DNA of 54,980 bases from Nocardia vinacea NBRC 16497 (lineage in GTDB: Bacteria; Actinomycetota; Actinomycetes; Mycobacteriales; Mycobacteriaceae), in NCBI RefSeq assembly GCF_000308835.1, contig NZ_BAGN01000410.1, positions 1-54,980 on the forward strand. The letters are read 5' to 3'. Below the pieces are notes generated by a model. The model ran no database searches. It saw only the letters and a program-made list of their open reading frames with translations, and was not told the DNA's origin. Both the position numbers and the translations under genes were made by a program. Of this stretch, positions 17,341 to 25,939 are shown in pieces. Positions within the stretch are counted from its first letter, which is position 1, and each line of letters opens with the position of its first letter.

Positions 17341-17978
17341 TTATTTCTTGTTGTCTTCGCCTGCAGCCTGGCCCGCGAAGTACGTGCGTGCGCTCATCAT
17401 CATCGACGGCATATGGTCCCGCATGAGCGCCGCTCGATGCCCAGTCTCGGCAAACCGTGGATCGAGCTGGAATTCCGCTGCGACCGAGAACCAGGTGACC
17501 GGCACGACGCCGAGCTGAGTCATGCGCATGATCGCGGCGTCATGCGCTTCGCTCGTGACAGTCGCGCTCGCGTCGACAACGACGTACGGTTCGTACCCGG
17601 CGCGAAGAGCTCCGAGTACGGTTTGCAGGACGCAGCCTTCGGTCGCAACTCCACCGATGACCAACTTCTTGCGGCCGGTGTCGAGCACAGCCGCCGCAAA
17701 CCGGTCATCAAGGAAGCTGTTGAACCGTGTGGAGCGTTCGATTACCGGGAAATCGCCGATGACCTCGAGTAATTCCGGGTACAGCGGTCCGGAAGGCTTG
17801 CTGGGCAATCCGTTCGTCACGACCAGGCCGGATCCGTACAACGTCGCGGTTTTGGCCAACCCGACGACATTGTTGATATGGCTGGTCAGATCGTGTGAGC
17901 GGAGGATGTTCGCGAACCCCACGGCGTAGTCGACCAGGACTATCGTGGTGTTTTCGGGGTGAGGGGGTCCAGGTTCAT
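17341..17978 (-). pseudogene. YcaC-like cysteine hydrolase with N-terminal frameshift
   Basis: The body is a full isochorismatase-fold cysteine hydrolase of the YcaC type: the catalytic Asp in VLVDYAVGFANI, Lys in RKKLVIGGVATE and Cys in ATEGCVLQ. The expected start MNLDPLTP is at ATG 17978 but one frame off; a single missing base in the C-runs around 17955-17965 would restore MNLDPLTPENTTIVLVDY. In the present sequence the frame opens further upstream with an unlikely N terminus. It was probably functional recently, or this is a sequencing error. The next fragment upstream on the same strand is a luciferase-like monooxygenase, suggesting an old operon. Confidence 0.7.
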
Positions 17979-17980
17979 TG

Positions 17981-18202
17981 TGGGAGGCTTTCTGATCGTC
18001 GGGCGTGCGATGAAGTGGGCGTGGGTGCATCCACGTGTCGGCGGAGAGCCGGTGCGATTTCCTCGCCGAGGCGGTGCAAGGACTCCACGACCGATTCACG
18101 AGGCAAGCCGCCCCAATCCACTAGCGCCTGGACTCGGTCGAAGCGCACCGCATCATGCAGTTCAGCGAGCTTGGCGGACACGTGCTCAGCGGTCCCGATC
18201 AT
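17981..18202 (-). pseudogene. luciferase-like monooxygenase, C-terminal fragment
   Basis: The reading MIGTAEHVSAKLAELHDA and then RVQALVDWGGLPRESV matches the C terminus of F420- or FMN-dependent luciferase-like monooxygenases (GTPExVxxKL...VDWGGLP). The ~300-residue barrel before it is missing. It is followed by the YcaC-like pseudogene on the same strand. Confidence 0.6.
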
Positions 18203-18477
18203 CAGGCCTCGTCACCGTCGAGACCGGCGGGGAACGGGTATGGCAACCCGAATAACCACCCTCCCAGCATGATTCTCTCGCGCCTCCCATCGACCTTTCC
18301 GCAAGTCTGACGGGGCTCGAACCGAACTGCTTGCCGTGGCGGTGCAACTCCTGCACTGGTTCTGGCCGCCCGCGTTTCGGCCGAAATCGGTGACGACCCA
18401 AAAAGTTCGCCGATGCCCACGGCTCGAGGGCGTTCGCTGGCACTGCCCCGGTGACCACGTCATCGGGCCGATCTCAC
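18203..18477. other. no recognisable gene
   Basis: No supported reading lies between the monooxygenase and IS110 fragments. Confidence 0.3.
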
Positions 18478-18660
18478 TACGTCAAGGCCCGCAAAGTTCG
18501 CAACAAACGCCTCGGCGACGCCCGCCATTGGTGGGCCTTCTCCACGCTCGCTCACCAAATCACCCGGCGCCCGCGCACACTACGACAAACGTAAGGCCGC
18601 AGGCGACCATCACGACGCCGCCCTGCGCAACCTCGCCAACAAGCTCCGACGCCTGATACC
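18478..18660 (+). pseudogene. IS110-family transposase, C-terminal fragment
   Basis: Two adjoining frames together give VRNKRLGDARHWWAFSTL and SPGARAHYDKRKAAGDHHDA, then ALRNLANKL. This is the conserved C-terminal (transposase_20) region of IS110/IS116/IS902 transposases. The switch of frame near 18,545 marks a small indel. The N-terminal DEDD domain is gone. Confidence 0.65.
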
Positions 18661-19078
18661 GGATGTTGCCGCTTCTCTACACCATGCAAGTGGACTCGTC
18701 GTCGACTGCCGCGTCGCCAATCGTGGGACTACCGACAACGGCTAATGCTTCTGGGAAACATGTTCCAGATCTGTCACGCCGGCTGATCATGGCGACGGCA
18801 GCCGAGCATCCCATAATGCCGATGACAGTCATCATTCCTTATTGGATTCGGAACGCTTGGACCGTTCTTAAAGGCGATGCCGGGCCTGCTCGAGGTTGGC
18901 GGGCTGCCGTCCCGGCCGTCGCGCCGCACGCACGCATCAACCACCCTGACATCCGGCCGGGACATCGGCCCACCGTTGACGCTCAACGAACCGGCAACCG
19001 GGAACGGCGTTCCGCCGATAGCCGGGACCTGGCCGCAACGGCACGCTCCGAACGCGTCCCGGAGCGTGCCGTCCTGCC
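18661..19078. other. no recognisable gene
   Basis: About 420 bases of junction DNA between the IS110 scrap and the EthD gene. No reading has both plausible codon use and a start site. Confidence 0.3.
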
Positions 19079-19390
19079 TCAGCTGGTGCCGTCCTGCACC
19101 GGATAGTCGATGACGACCACACCGCCGGTGGCGTAGTTGACGACATCGGCGGCCGCCCGCTGGCCGTGCGGCGACTCCCGCGCCGCGGCCATGGCGGCGG
19201 CGTCAGCGAAGTCGGCTTCGAAGACCGCGAAATACGGCGCTTCTCCCTTGGTCGCCGCCACGTCGAAGCTGTAGCGCCACGCAAGCAGGCCGGGCCAATT
19301 CATGACCAGTGGAAGGTGGTTGGTCACGTAGTAGTCGCGGAAGTGGTCAGGGTCGGCGGGCTTGGGATATAGGACCAACAATTTATGCAT
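19079..19390 (-). CDS. EthD-domain protein
   Basis: The 103-residue protein reads MHKLLVLYPKPADPDHFRDY then HLPLVMNWPGL, with the conserved ferredoxin-like EthD pattern (YP.P.D...F..YY...H.PL) and a VFEADFADAAAM strand-helix. EthD-fold enzymes act in ether, polyketide or lactone-type reactions, and many are of unknown function. ATG at 19390 is chosen because AGGAGG lies just upstream. It diverges from a LysR gene (start 19522), which probably controls it. Confidence 0.75.
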   Translation of the reverse strand: MHKLLVLYPKPADPDHFRDYYVTNHLPLVMNWPGLLAWRYSFDVAATKGEAPYFAVFEADFADAAAMAAARESPHGQRAAADVVNYATGGVVVIDYPVQDGTS

Positions 19391-19521
19391 GACTGCCTCC
19401 TGCATCTACCGCGGTCGGTTGAATCGTCATATGCGCAGGTTAGGGCTTGATGTGTGGTCGAGGGAAAGACCGGGACGGGATAGACTCAGAACGGATCGTT
19501 ATCAATCGAGGGGGAGGGCAT

Positions 19522-20424
19522 GTGGCGCCGGATACGGTGAGCCTGCGGTACTTTCTGGTGCTGGCGCAGGAGTTGAACTTCACCCGCGCGGCCGCACGGA
19601 TCGGGATCGCGCAGCCCGCACTCAGTGCCCGGATGCGCCGATTGGAGGCGGAACTCGGTACGAGCCTGCTGGTTCGTAATACGCGTAGCGTCGTATTGAC
19701 CACGGCCGGTGCGGCTTTGGCGGAGTCCGCGCCGCCCGCGCTGGCGGCGCTGGACCGGGCATGGGACACCGCCCGGAATGCGGGGGCCGGTGAACTGGGC
19801 ACGCTGCGCATCGGATACAGCCTCAGCACGGGGGCCGAGACGGCACCGGCCCTGGTGGACAGGCTCATTCGCAGCAGCCCGGGACTCGAGGTCGGCGCGG
19901 TCCCGATGGCGACACCGGAGATCTCCCCCGCGGTCGCCGACGGCCGCATCGATGCGGGGATCACCCGCGGTGAACAGCCGGGTCGTGGCGTGCGGCGGTT
20001 CCTGCTGCGGCGCGAGCGCGTCGGGGTCCAGTTGGCGCAGCATCATCCGCTGGCCGAACACCCGGAGATCGGGATCGCCGATGCGGCCGCGTATCCGCTG
20101 CGACTCCCCGACCGTACGGCCAACCCCGTGATCCACGATCAGCTGTCCGCACTGTTCCGCGACACCCGGCCGACCCCCCGATTCCACACGCCCGCAGTCT
20201 CTTTCGACATGTCTCAGCGCGACCTACGCGACGGGCTCACCCTCGCTCCGGCCGGTGAAGTCGCGGTCACGATACAACCGGCCGGTCTCACGTGGCGACC
20301 GCTGCGGGGCGCACCCACCTTGACTATCCACCTGGTCCTCCCGCGCGTGCAGTCACCACTACACCGCCGCATCCGTACCGTCGCCAAAACCCTGGCACAC
20401 GAGCTGCACTGGCTGCCGGACTGA
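19522..20424 (+). CDS. LysR-family transcriptional regulator
   Basis: The ~300-residue LysR protein has the HTH at residues ~5-45 (LRYFLVLAQELNFTRAAARI then QPALSARMRRLEAELG) and a type-2 ligand-binding domain. GTG at 19522 has a GGGGAGGG site immediately upstream; GTG at 19537 is an alternative. It is transcribed away from the EthD gene over ~130 bp, so that gene is the likely target. The ligand is unknown. Confidence 0.8.
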   Translation: MAPDTVSLRYFLVLAQELNFTRAAARIGIAQPALSARMRRLEAELGTSLLVRNTRSVVLTTAGAALAESAPPALAALDRAWDTARNAGAGELGTLRIGYSLSTGAETAPALVDRLIRSSPGLEVGAVPMATPEISPAVADGRIDAGITRGEQPGRGVRRFLLRRERVGVQLAQHHPLAEHPEIGIADAAAYPLRLPDRTANPVIHDQLSALFRDTRPTPRFHTPAVSFDMSQRDLRDGLTLAPAGEVAVTIQPAGLTWRPLRGAPTLTIHLVLPRVQSPLHRRIRTVAKTLAHELHWLPD

Positions 20425-20773
20425 CGCGCAGCAGGTCACGCAGATTGCCGACGACGATGACGATCCCCTGCACCGCCAAAACCTTCAACAGCGGATGTGT
20501 CCAGGAAATCGGTACGAGCACGAGCAATTGCCCAACCGGCACCAGTCTGCGGATCGAGCGTGGCATCCAAAGGTGATGAGGCCGGCTTGGTCGGGGTCAC
20601 GCTGGTCAGCCTCGACGATCACAGCGGCCTCATTCCTGAGCGGCAAAGCTTCAAGGACAACGCGGTTCCGTGGCTGGCGCCGCTGGGCTGACCCACGAAA
20701 GTTATCTGGCGGGGCGCCGCGCGGGACAGGTCATCCACTGTCTGTCCCGTGCAGCACGGTCGCTCAGCCTGCC
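20425..20773. other. no recognisable gene; 8-bp inverted repeat
   Basis: Holds a hydrophobic minus reading (about 20,440-20,566; LVPVGQLLVLVPISWTHPLL) that could be a membrane-protein scrap, and an inverted repeat CGGGACAG/CTGTCCCG at 20722-20729 and 20742-20749. No gene is supported. Confidence 0.3.
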
Positions 20774-21026
20774 CTAGGCGGTGGTGGCGCCAAGGTGATC
20801 ATCGTGGGTCGGCGGGGCCAGTCGCGCCAATCGTTCTGTCTCCGAACGTTTTTGCCGAAGGAAGGACAATGTGAGATCGATTCCCTCGATCTCGCCGAGT
20901 CAAGCTTCTCGCTCGGCTCGTTCACGTCGGCGAACGAGGTCGTCTTCGATCTCGGTCAGTCGCGAGAGCATCTTCGGGTTGATATTGAGCATGGGGCACC
21001 GGATGCAGGCTTCTCTGAACTACGGA
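20774..21026 (-). pseudogene. site-specific integrase C-terminal tail, with nonsense codon
   Basis: The reading FREACIRCPMLNINPKML then EIEDDLVRRRERAEREA, a TGA stop, and LGEIEGIDLTLSFLRQKR matches the Cys-containing tail of actinobacterial site-specific integrases (C-x2-C, a DP/NPKML element, then a long coiled coil with EGWLGEIEGL). The TGA sits exactly where that family has Trp (TGG to TGA). The catalytic domain is absent and a stop lies just upstream of the fragment. This is a second, independent integrase trace in the window. Confidence 0.55.
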
Positions 21027-21317
21027 TCATTCGAATCCTGTTGTGGTGGTGACTGATTTTTGCCAGTCCTGGCAAGCAGGAGGCTCGAGGTGGGGTGCGG
21101 CGGTGTCGAGCCCATCGAGATCACAGACGCGATCGGTCGTTGCCGAAACAACGCCGGTGTCCTCCCCTGGGATGGGGAGGATGCCGAGGCGATCCAGTCG
21201 TTGCGAGCAATAGGATGTGGAAGTGTCAGCGGGGAAGCATGATTCGCTGTTCACGAGACCCGGGAACGGGACCGTCGCTCGTAGGAGAAGCCCCCCCGGG
21301 GGCGGAACGGAACTACA

Positions 21318-21542
21318 ATAAACACCAACAAGAACACCAGCAGGCGGATCGCCACAACCCTCGGGGCCATCTCGGTCGCCTTTGCCAGCAGCATCGTGGT
21401 CCTGGGCGCAGGCACCGCCTCCGCCGCGGACTGCCAGCCCACTACCGATAGCTACACCACCGAAAACACCGACACCGAAAACACCGACAACGCCGACAGC
21501 GAACGCACCAGCGAAAGCTACCAGGTCGAGAATAGTTGTTAA
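21318..21542 (+). pseudogene. small secreted acidic protein with ATA in place of ATG
   Basis: A 74-codon frame reads NTNKNTSRRIATTLGAISVA and on to an AXA-type site (GTASAAD), a clear Sec signal peptide. It is followed by a short Thr/Glu/Asp-rich mature part with the imperfect repeat ENTDTENTDNAD and a C-terminal Cys. No ATG, GTG or TTG exists between the upstream stop (TAG 21282) and the signal peptide. The codon at the expected start (21318) is ATA, preceded by purine-rich GGCGGAACGG. Either the start codon was lost by one substitution or ATA is used. Confidence 0.5.
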
Positions 21543-21927
21543 GCGGAACCTGAGACGGACATCGTTGCCGTCGAATTGGAGCCGGGCGTGAGGCTCGGTT
21601 TGCGGGGCCGGTGGAGGCGTGAGCTCTAGTCGGCCCCGGCCGTGCCCTGACTCGGCGATCACACGCGTCGGGTGGTGAGCCGATCGTCGGTGAACCGATG
21701 ACGGTGAGCCGGTCGATTCTGATCCTCGGTGATCGATTTGCGGCGGTCGCGTCAAGCGGCCGCCGCGGCTCTTGTGCCCTATATCGATTAGAGTGGGCTT
21801 CTCCGAAGCCAGTTTCCTTGGGGTAGAAGACCTTCTGGACATGCTCTCGAATGCTGGCATGCCGAGTTCGGTTGCCGCCGTATGGCACCTGGCCATCGCC
21901 GGGAAAGCGGATGACTCCGGCGCGTGT
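21543..21927. repeat. spacer with degenerate GGTGA-CCGAT repeats
   Basis: Around 21,670-21,735 the motif GGTGAnCCG recurs (GGTGAGCCGATC, GGTGAACCGATG, GGTGAGCCGGTC, then GGTGATCGAT) at ~14-20-bp spacing. These may be regulator half-sites or decay of a tandem repeat. No gene is supported in the rest. Confidence 0.35.
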
Positions 21928-22876
21928 TCAAAGCTGTTGCGGCGCTGCTGAAGCCACGATCACGACAATCGCCCCCGATTGCTGGCAGGAGGCCGCAGTG
22001 GCAGCACCTTCCGAAGGGCGTGACGCGTCGTCGGCGGTGAGCCAGCGCAAGCCAAGCGCCTGCCAGGGGATCGGGCTTGCCGTTGGTGATCTGCGAGTGC
22101 CGATGATGCCCACCTGTTCGTGGCTCAGCGTGGCGCGCATGGCTTCGGGGCTCTTCGGATCCCCAGGGTGCATAGGAGTCGGGATAGCAGTCTTCCCACA
22201 GCTTTTCGGGGTAGTAGCGGTGCGGGACACCCTCGGGTTTCGGTAGATGTTCGGGATCGGTGTCGACATCGCCGCGGGTGTCGAAATAGTCCCAGTAGTC
22301 GCGTTCGGCCCCGATATCGATGTCGGAGCGCGGTGGCTTCTGTGGCGTGTGGTCGACGCGGTCGGGGTCATCGCGTGCGGCGCGACGGTGTTGGTCGCGT
22401 CGGTCCGGTACGGGGATGTCGTCGGTGGCTGGTCGGTAGACGTGTGGGTCGGTGGTGGGTGTGTAGGCGTGGATGAGTGTGCGGTGTTGGGGGTATTGGT
22501 CTGCGGCCCAGCGGAGTCTGGCGGCGGCGATGGGGTAGGCATTGCGGTAGAGGGTGGTGGCGATGTGTTCGATGATGTCGCGTTGTTCGTCGGTGAGGGT
22601 GTCGACGAGGTCGTGAAACGCGCGCCGCGCTGCTGCCATGTCACCGGTTTGGATTAGTGCGGCGATCGTTGCGGCGCTGTCGGACAGCGGGTTTTCGGCA
22701 CTGGTGGCGGTCCGTGGCGGCCGGATCGGTGGACGCGGGTCGATGGTGCGGTTGTGTCGCCGTGCCAGGGATCGTGTGGGTCGGGGTCGGGGTCGGGGTG
22801 GAGGGTGATCTGGTGGTGGAAACGACTGCGCCGCTAGAGACGGAAGGACGTCCACCGGAATTTGGCCGGTCACCAC
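21928..22876 (-). pseudogene. hypothetical protein with C-terminal frameshift
   Basis: The frame opens with a Pro-rich stretch, then has a helical block (ALIQTGDMAAARRAFHDLVD; ERQ-like helices; YRNAYPIAAARLRWAADQYP) and an acidic, Tyr-rich region ending LWEDCYPDSYAPWGSEEP. At about 22,155 a run of C shifts the likely frame: the next frame reads EAMRATLSHEQVGIIGTR and stops at 21928, while the original frame becomes Arg/His-rich. The start is unclear; a Met near the helical block is possible. No family is recognised. It lies downstream of, and co-directional with, the WD40 and kinase genes. Confidence 0.4.
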
Positions 22877-22912
22877 GGTCGGTGGCGCAGACCGTCGGCG
22901 GACGGGGCCGAC

Positions 22913-23290
22913 TCAACTCTCCGGAGACGTTTGTGATCTCTCGAGCACGATGAGATCTTTTCCTGTGGCAATAACGATCTCCTGTTCGGGTCCGATGGAA
23001 AGAGCACTGATGCGGACGGAATATTCGAAGACGGCGGATTCGGTCATGGTGAGTAGGTCCAGCAGGCGAACCGTGCCTGCGTCGGTGGTGACGGCGACCG
23101 GTCGTCCGTTGATCGTGCCGCATACCCGCACACTGCCTCTGTGTTTGTCGAGGCTGGCGTGGAGTCTTCCGGTAGTCAGGTTCCATATTTGCAATGTCCT
23201 TGACCACTTGCGGCTGATGACTGCCATTGGGAGGTCGTCGATCACGACGCACGATAATCCCGTGATGTCATGGGGATAGCTGGAGACGAG
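22913..23290 (-). pseudogene. WD40-repeat protein, C-terminal fragment
   Basis: Repeating strands such as ITGLSCVVIDDLPMAVI, RTLQIWNLTTGRL and DAGTVRLLDLLTM have the shape of degenerate WD40 blades (xLQIWNL / TVRLLDL), each starting with a G-R-P-V-A-V element. About 125 codons remain, i.e. roughly two and a half blades. The frame upstream is unrelated. It lies just downstream of the kinase gene on the same strand, so it may have been the sensor or scaffold partner. Confidence 0.5.
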
Positions 23291-23489
23291 AGTTGCTGAC
23301 CGGGTGGCCGAGGAAGATTCCGGATCCGTGGGGTTCAGTCGGGCGTCGTCGGGTTGGTCTTTGCAACTTCGCAATACGCAAGCGTTTGGACGGCGTGCGG
23401 GAACGAGCTCGCAGATGCTCGGCGAGTGGAACACGTTTATACGGTGCCTGGCGCATCGGCTCGAGAAACGACTGACCGGCGGCGGAAGC

Positions 23490-24578
23490 TCAGCGTGCAC
23501 ACGAACCGGACGGCGAGCCCAGCGCAGGTGCGGTGGGGACGCCCGGGATACTCGCCGATGTCGGTGCCGCGGTGACACAGGTGACCGACGTCGGGCTGGT
23601 GGGGGTTGAGTCGTGGTGCGTACGATCGCTGATCACCCACCAGGCGATGGCGGCCACGACGACGAGGACGACGAGCCACGTCGATCCGGGCCGGTTGCGG
23701 GTTTGTGGTTGCGATGCCGGATTGATTCGAGTTGTGGCCAGTCTGGACGGTGCGGGTGTCGCTGTGGGTGTGGCGTCGAGTGCGGCTCGCGCTGCCGTGG
23801 CCAGGTCCCCGGCCGTGCGATAACGGTCGTCCGGGTTCTTCGCCATTCCCCGCCCGATGACCGCGTCGAAGGTGGCTGGCACCGCTGCGGCTGCGGACGG
23901 TCGTGGTGGTGGCGTGTTCAAGTGTGCCGTGATCTGCTGCTCGACGCTGTCACCGGGGAATGGTTGGGAGCCCGTCAAGCATTGGTACAGAACGCAAGTC
24001 AGGGAGTACACATCAGAGCGGGCGTCGCAGGCGCCGTGCAGGAGCCGTTCCGGTGCCGTGTAGGCGAAACTGCCGATTGCCGCACCGGTGGTGGTCAAGC
24101 TGGAGTCGCCGCTGCCGACGGCGATCCCGAAATCGATGAGGTACGCGAAATCGCCCGCGGTGACGAGGATGTTCGAAGGCTTCACGTCGCGGTGCACGAG
24201 CCCGGCCCGATGCGCTGCATCGAGGGCCGAGCCGATCTGCCGGATGTACTCCACCGCAGTGTCTTTCGCTATCGGCCCGGTGCCGAGCAGGGCGGCGATG
24301 TCGTGACCCTCGACCAGCCGCATGTCCAGATACAGGCGCCCGTCGATCTCGCCGTAGTTGTGGATCGGGATGACATGCGGTTCGCTCAACCTCGCCGCGG
24401 CGTGCGCCTCGCGCCGGAATCGCTCGCGATATTTCGGGTCGTGCGCCAGATGTTGCGACAGCACTTTGAGTGCCACCACGCGATCGGTCTCGGTGTCGTA
24501 GGCCCGATAGACCTGCCCCATCCCACCTGCGCCGAGCAACTCGAGCAGCCGGTACCGCCCGAATGGAGTCCCATCCAC
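23490..24578 (-). CDS. transmembrane Ser/Thr protein kinase, PknB-type
   Basis: A complete eukaryotic-like kinase domain occupies residues ~1-265: P-loop GAGGMGQVY (16-24), Lys38 in ALKV, HRDVKPSN (129-136), DFG (149-151), and APE (175-177). A Pro/Thr-rich linker is followed by one transmembrane helix (WLVVLVVVAAIAWWVI, ~304-320) and a short Ser/Thr/Pro-rich outside tail of ~40 residues without PASTA repeats. The cytoplasmic kinase probably senses through a partner. The start MDGTPFGRYRLLELLG is at the normal distance. Its co-directional neighbour is a WD40 remnant. Confidence 0.9.
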   Translation of the reverse strand: MDGTPFGRYRLLELLGAGGMGQVYRAYDTETDRVVALKVLSQHLAHDPKYRERFRREAHAAARLSEPHVIPIHNYGEIDGRLYLDMRLVEGHDIAALLGTGPIAKDTAVEYIRQIGSALDAAHRAGLVHRDVKPSNILVTAGDFAYLIDFGIAVGSGDSSLTTTGAAIGSFAYTAPERLLHGACDARSDVYSLTCVLYQCLTGSQPFPGDSVEQQITAHLNTPPPRPSAAAAVPATFDAVIGRGMAKNPDDRYRTAGDLATAARAALDATPTATPAPSRLATTRINPASQPQTRNRPGSTWLVVLVVVAAIAWWVISDRTHHDSTPTSPTSVTCVTAAPTSASIPGVPTAPALGSPSGSCAR

Positions 24579-24672
24579 CCTGTACGACTACCACATCGGA
24601 GCACGGATCTCTGCCCGAATCATCCCTGTACGCAGCAATGCTCGCGGACTTCGCCGAATTATCCCGCACCGA

Positions 24673-24975
24673 GTGCGGTGTCAGAACGCCGTACGGCAGG
24701 GTTGCAGGGCGTGTTTTCGAAGATGCCGGGGTTGCACCTGCCGTGATCTGGCGGCGAGCCCGAATCCGGATCTAGTGAACCGCCGGTTCACCGCCGATGG
24801 CGCGGACCGGTTGTGGTGCATGGACTTGACCCGGCAACGGACCGGTGAGGGGTGGGTGTACCCGACGCGAAGGCATTCGAGGATCGACATGCTCAGCCCT
24901 GTGGAGTACGAACGCGTCCTGCCAGCGCCTGGCTGTGGTGCATACCGTGGAGTTACCGGGGGTGCTACGCGCTGA
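24673..24975 (+). pseudogene. IS3-family transposase with internal deletion
   Basis: The reading NPDLVNRRFTADGADRLWCMD (rve start, first catalytic Asp) runs to GEGWVY and then jumps directly to RRHSRIDMLSPVEYERV, the C terminus of IS3 OrfB (normally RRRHSxLGMLSPVEYE ~150 residues later). The region with the second Asp and the Glu is deleted in frame. It is related to the scrap at 7782-7916. Confidence 0.7.
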
Positions 24976-25069
24976 GCTGAACACGTGTTCCGATGCGCCG
25001 GCCTACGCCGGATACCGGCGCAGCCGTAGGTACGCGGACATCGAAGGCTGTGTCATCGGTTCGCTCCGT

Positions 25070-25939
25070 TCACGGCCGGATGTCCCGAACTGCAGCTCTG
25101 ACAGCGCGCCGCAGTCCGTCACGCCAGTGTGGTAGTGGGGTAAGGCCGCAGTCGATCCACGATGAATTCGACAGAACGGCATTCCGGGGCCGGGTTGCGG
25201 CATCTCCGAAATCCGATGTCCGGCAGGGCCGTAACAGGTCCGCATCGAGTCCAGCCGCTTCGATAATCGCACGAGCGAATCGGTATTTGGATGCGGCGCC
25301 GCCTCCGGTCGCGTGGAGCAGTCGCGGTGGATTCGGGTGCGCGACGAGGTCGAACAGAGCGGATACGAGATCGTCGACGTAGGTTGGGGACGCGATCTGG
25401 TCGGTGACGACCGCGACGCGCTCGCCCCGGGCGCATCTCCGCACGAGTGCGGCCGGGAAATCCCGGTCGGTCCCCGAGTACAGCCACATGGTGCGGACGA
25501 TCCGCGCATCGGGCAACGCTGCTCGGGCAGCCTCCTCACCTGCCAACTTGGATCTTCCGTACACACTCAACGGGGCGGTCGGTGACCAGGTCTCCCATGG
25601 ACTCGACGCCGACCCGTCGAAGACGTACGCGGTCGAGATGTGCAGCAGTCGCGCTCCCTTGTTCGCGCAGGCTCGGGCCAGTAGTCCCGGCCCGACCCCG
25701 TTGACCGCGAACGCCTTGTCGGCTTCGGTCTCGGCGGCGTCTACGCCGGTGTACGCCGCGCAGTTGATGACCACATCGCCGGGGCGAACGGTGTCGTTCA
25801 GCGCCGTTGCATCGGTGATGTCGAGTTCTTTCGATCCGAACCCGAGCACCTGTCGATCGGCACGATGAAACGGGCTCGTCGCCCTCGTTATCCCGCTGCC
25901 GAGCAGTCCGTCCGCACCGGTGACCACCAGCCTGTTCAC
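25070..25939 (-). CDS. NDP-hexose 4-ketoreductase, RmlD-like
   Basis: An extended-SDR NDP-sugar reductase: VVTGADGLLGSG (Rossmann GxxGxxG), the DVVINCAAYTGVDAAE block, Thr in STAYVFDG, and the YxxxK pair in SVYGRSKLAGE are all present. About 289 residues is the normal length. RmlD itself makes TDP-rhamnose; relatives in deoxysugar clusters reduce C4 after deoxygenation. GTG at 25939 (or 25942) overlaps the TGGTGA stop of the upstream 3-dehydrase, so translation is coupled. Its role here is most likely reduction of the 4-keto-2,3,6-trideoxy sugar. Confidence 0.8.
   Translation of the reverse strand: MNRLVVTGADGLLGSGITRATSPFHRADRQVLGFGSKELDITDATALNDTVRPGDVVINCAAYTGVDAAETEADKAFAVNGVGPGLLARACANKGARLLHISTAYVFDGSASSPWETWSPTAPLSVYGRSKLAGEEAARAALPDARIVRTMWLYSGTDRDFPAALVRRCARGERVAVVTDQIASPTYVDDLVSALFDLVAHPNPPRLLHATGGGAASKYRFARAIIEAAGLDADLLRPCRTSDFGDAATRPRNAVLSNSSWIDCGLTPLPHWRDGLRRAVRAAVRDIRP

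Noticed and set aside
21670..21735. GGTGAnCCG repeats considered as a CRISPR array
   Set aside because: Units are short (9-12 nt), imperfect and ~14-20 bp apart, unlike CRISPR repeats and spacers; no cas genes are present.
21027..21896. Long minus-strand frame of 289 codons with a Gly/Val-rich stretch
   Set aside because: It is the antisense of the small secreted protein's repeat and signal region, and codon use is poor elsewhere.
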